Below the pieces are notes generated by a model that was given only the letters and a program-made list of their open reading frames with translations, had not been told where the DNA came from and did not search any database. A stretch of 6,840 bases of DNA from Candidatus Eiseniibacteriota bacterium. Lineage in GTDB: Bacteria > Arandabacterota > Arandabacteria > JAGLYR01. Of the stretch, positions 6,781 to 6,840 are shown in pieces. Position numbers and translations under genes: made by a program. Within the stretch, counting starts at the first letter, position 1. The number at the start of each line of letters is the position of its first letter. The stretch is from the NCBI GenBank assembly GCA_023132135.1, contig JAGLYR010000312.1, positions 1 to 6,840 of the forward strand. The letters are read 5' to 3'.

Positions 6781-6806
6781 TGGGTCCCCGCGTTCGCGGG
6801 GACGAC
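6781..6806 (-). repeat. REP-like hairpin repeat, copy B (inverted)
   Basis: Read on the minus strand, this 26-nt element matches copy A at 23 of 26 positions. Its 8-bp stem (GTCCCCGC/GCGGGGAC, 6784-6803) stays perfect because two of the three differences are partners in one base pair. Together with copy A (6721-6806) it forms a BIME-like inverted doublet upstream of the hydrolase gene. Between 6561 and 6720 no gene or convincing promoter was seen. Confidence 0.8.
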
Positions 6807-6840
6807 GGGCAAGAGTGCTCCGCGGGGACGCTCTCGCTAC

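Noticed and set aside
6721-6806. The two hairpin repeats as a CRISPR array
   Set aside because: There are only two copies, in opposite orientation, with no direct-repeat/spacer pattern and no cas genes.

Overview
The window is high-GC DNA (roughly 60% G+C by eye) from a bacterium. It carries one tightly packed minus-strand gene cluster for a type IV pilus / type II secretion-like machine. The prepilin, inner-membrane platform and assembly ATPase point to a diderm, probably an uncultured or environmental lineage. Nothing here fixes the phylum. GTG starts and GTGA stop/start overlaps are frequent.

Layout, read in the direction of transcription (right to left). The right edge (6561-6840) is non-coding. 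It holds an inverted pair of 26-nt hairpin repeats of the REP type, with hints of a further degenerate copy at the very edge. Next comes a cysteine hydrolase of the isochorismatase family (5940-6560). A short spacer with GC-rich hairpins (5802-5939) follows. Then comes the main cluster: a membrane histidine kinase (3942-5801), a single-domain STAS protein (3607-3945), a GspE/PilB-type ATPase (1910-3610), a GspF/PilC platform protein (666-1889), a 129-nt gap with a strong hairpin, and a prepilin that runs off the left edge (1-536).

How the genes work together: the ATPase powers the PilC/GspF platform, which extrudes a fibre built from prepilin-type subunits. The unusual part is the head of the cluster. 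The sensor kinase, the STAS protein and the ATPase are joined by two successive 4-nt GTGA overlaps, so their synthesis is probably coupled. No response regulator, prepilin peptidase, retraction ATPase or secretin is present in the window. The best candidate for something new is this kinase-STAS-ATPase module, which suggests that sensory input acts on pilus or pseudopilus assembly through a STAS protein. That functional link is inference from gene order and overlap.
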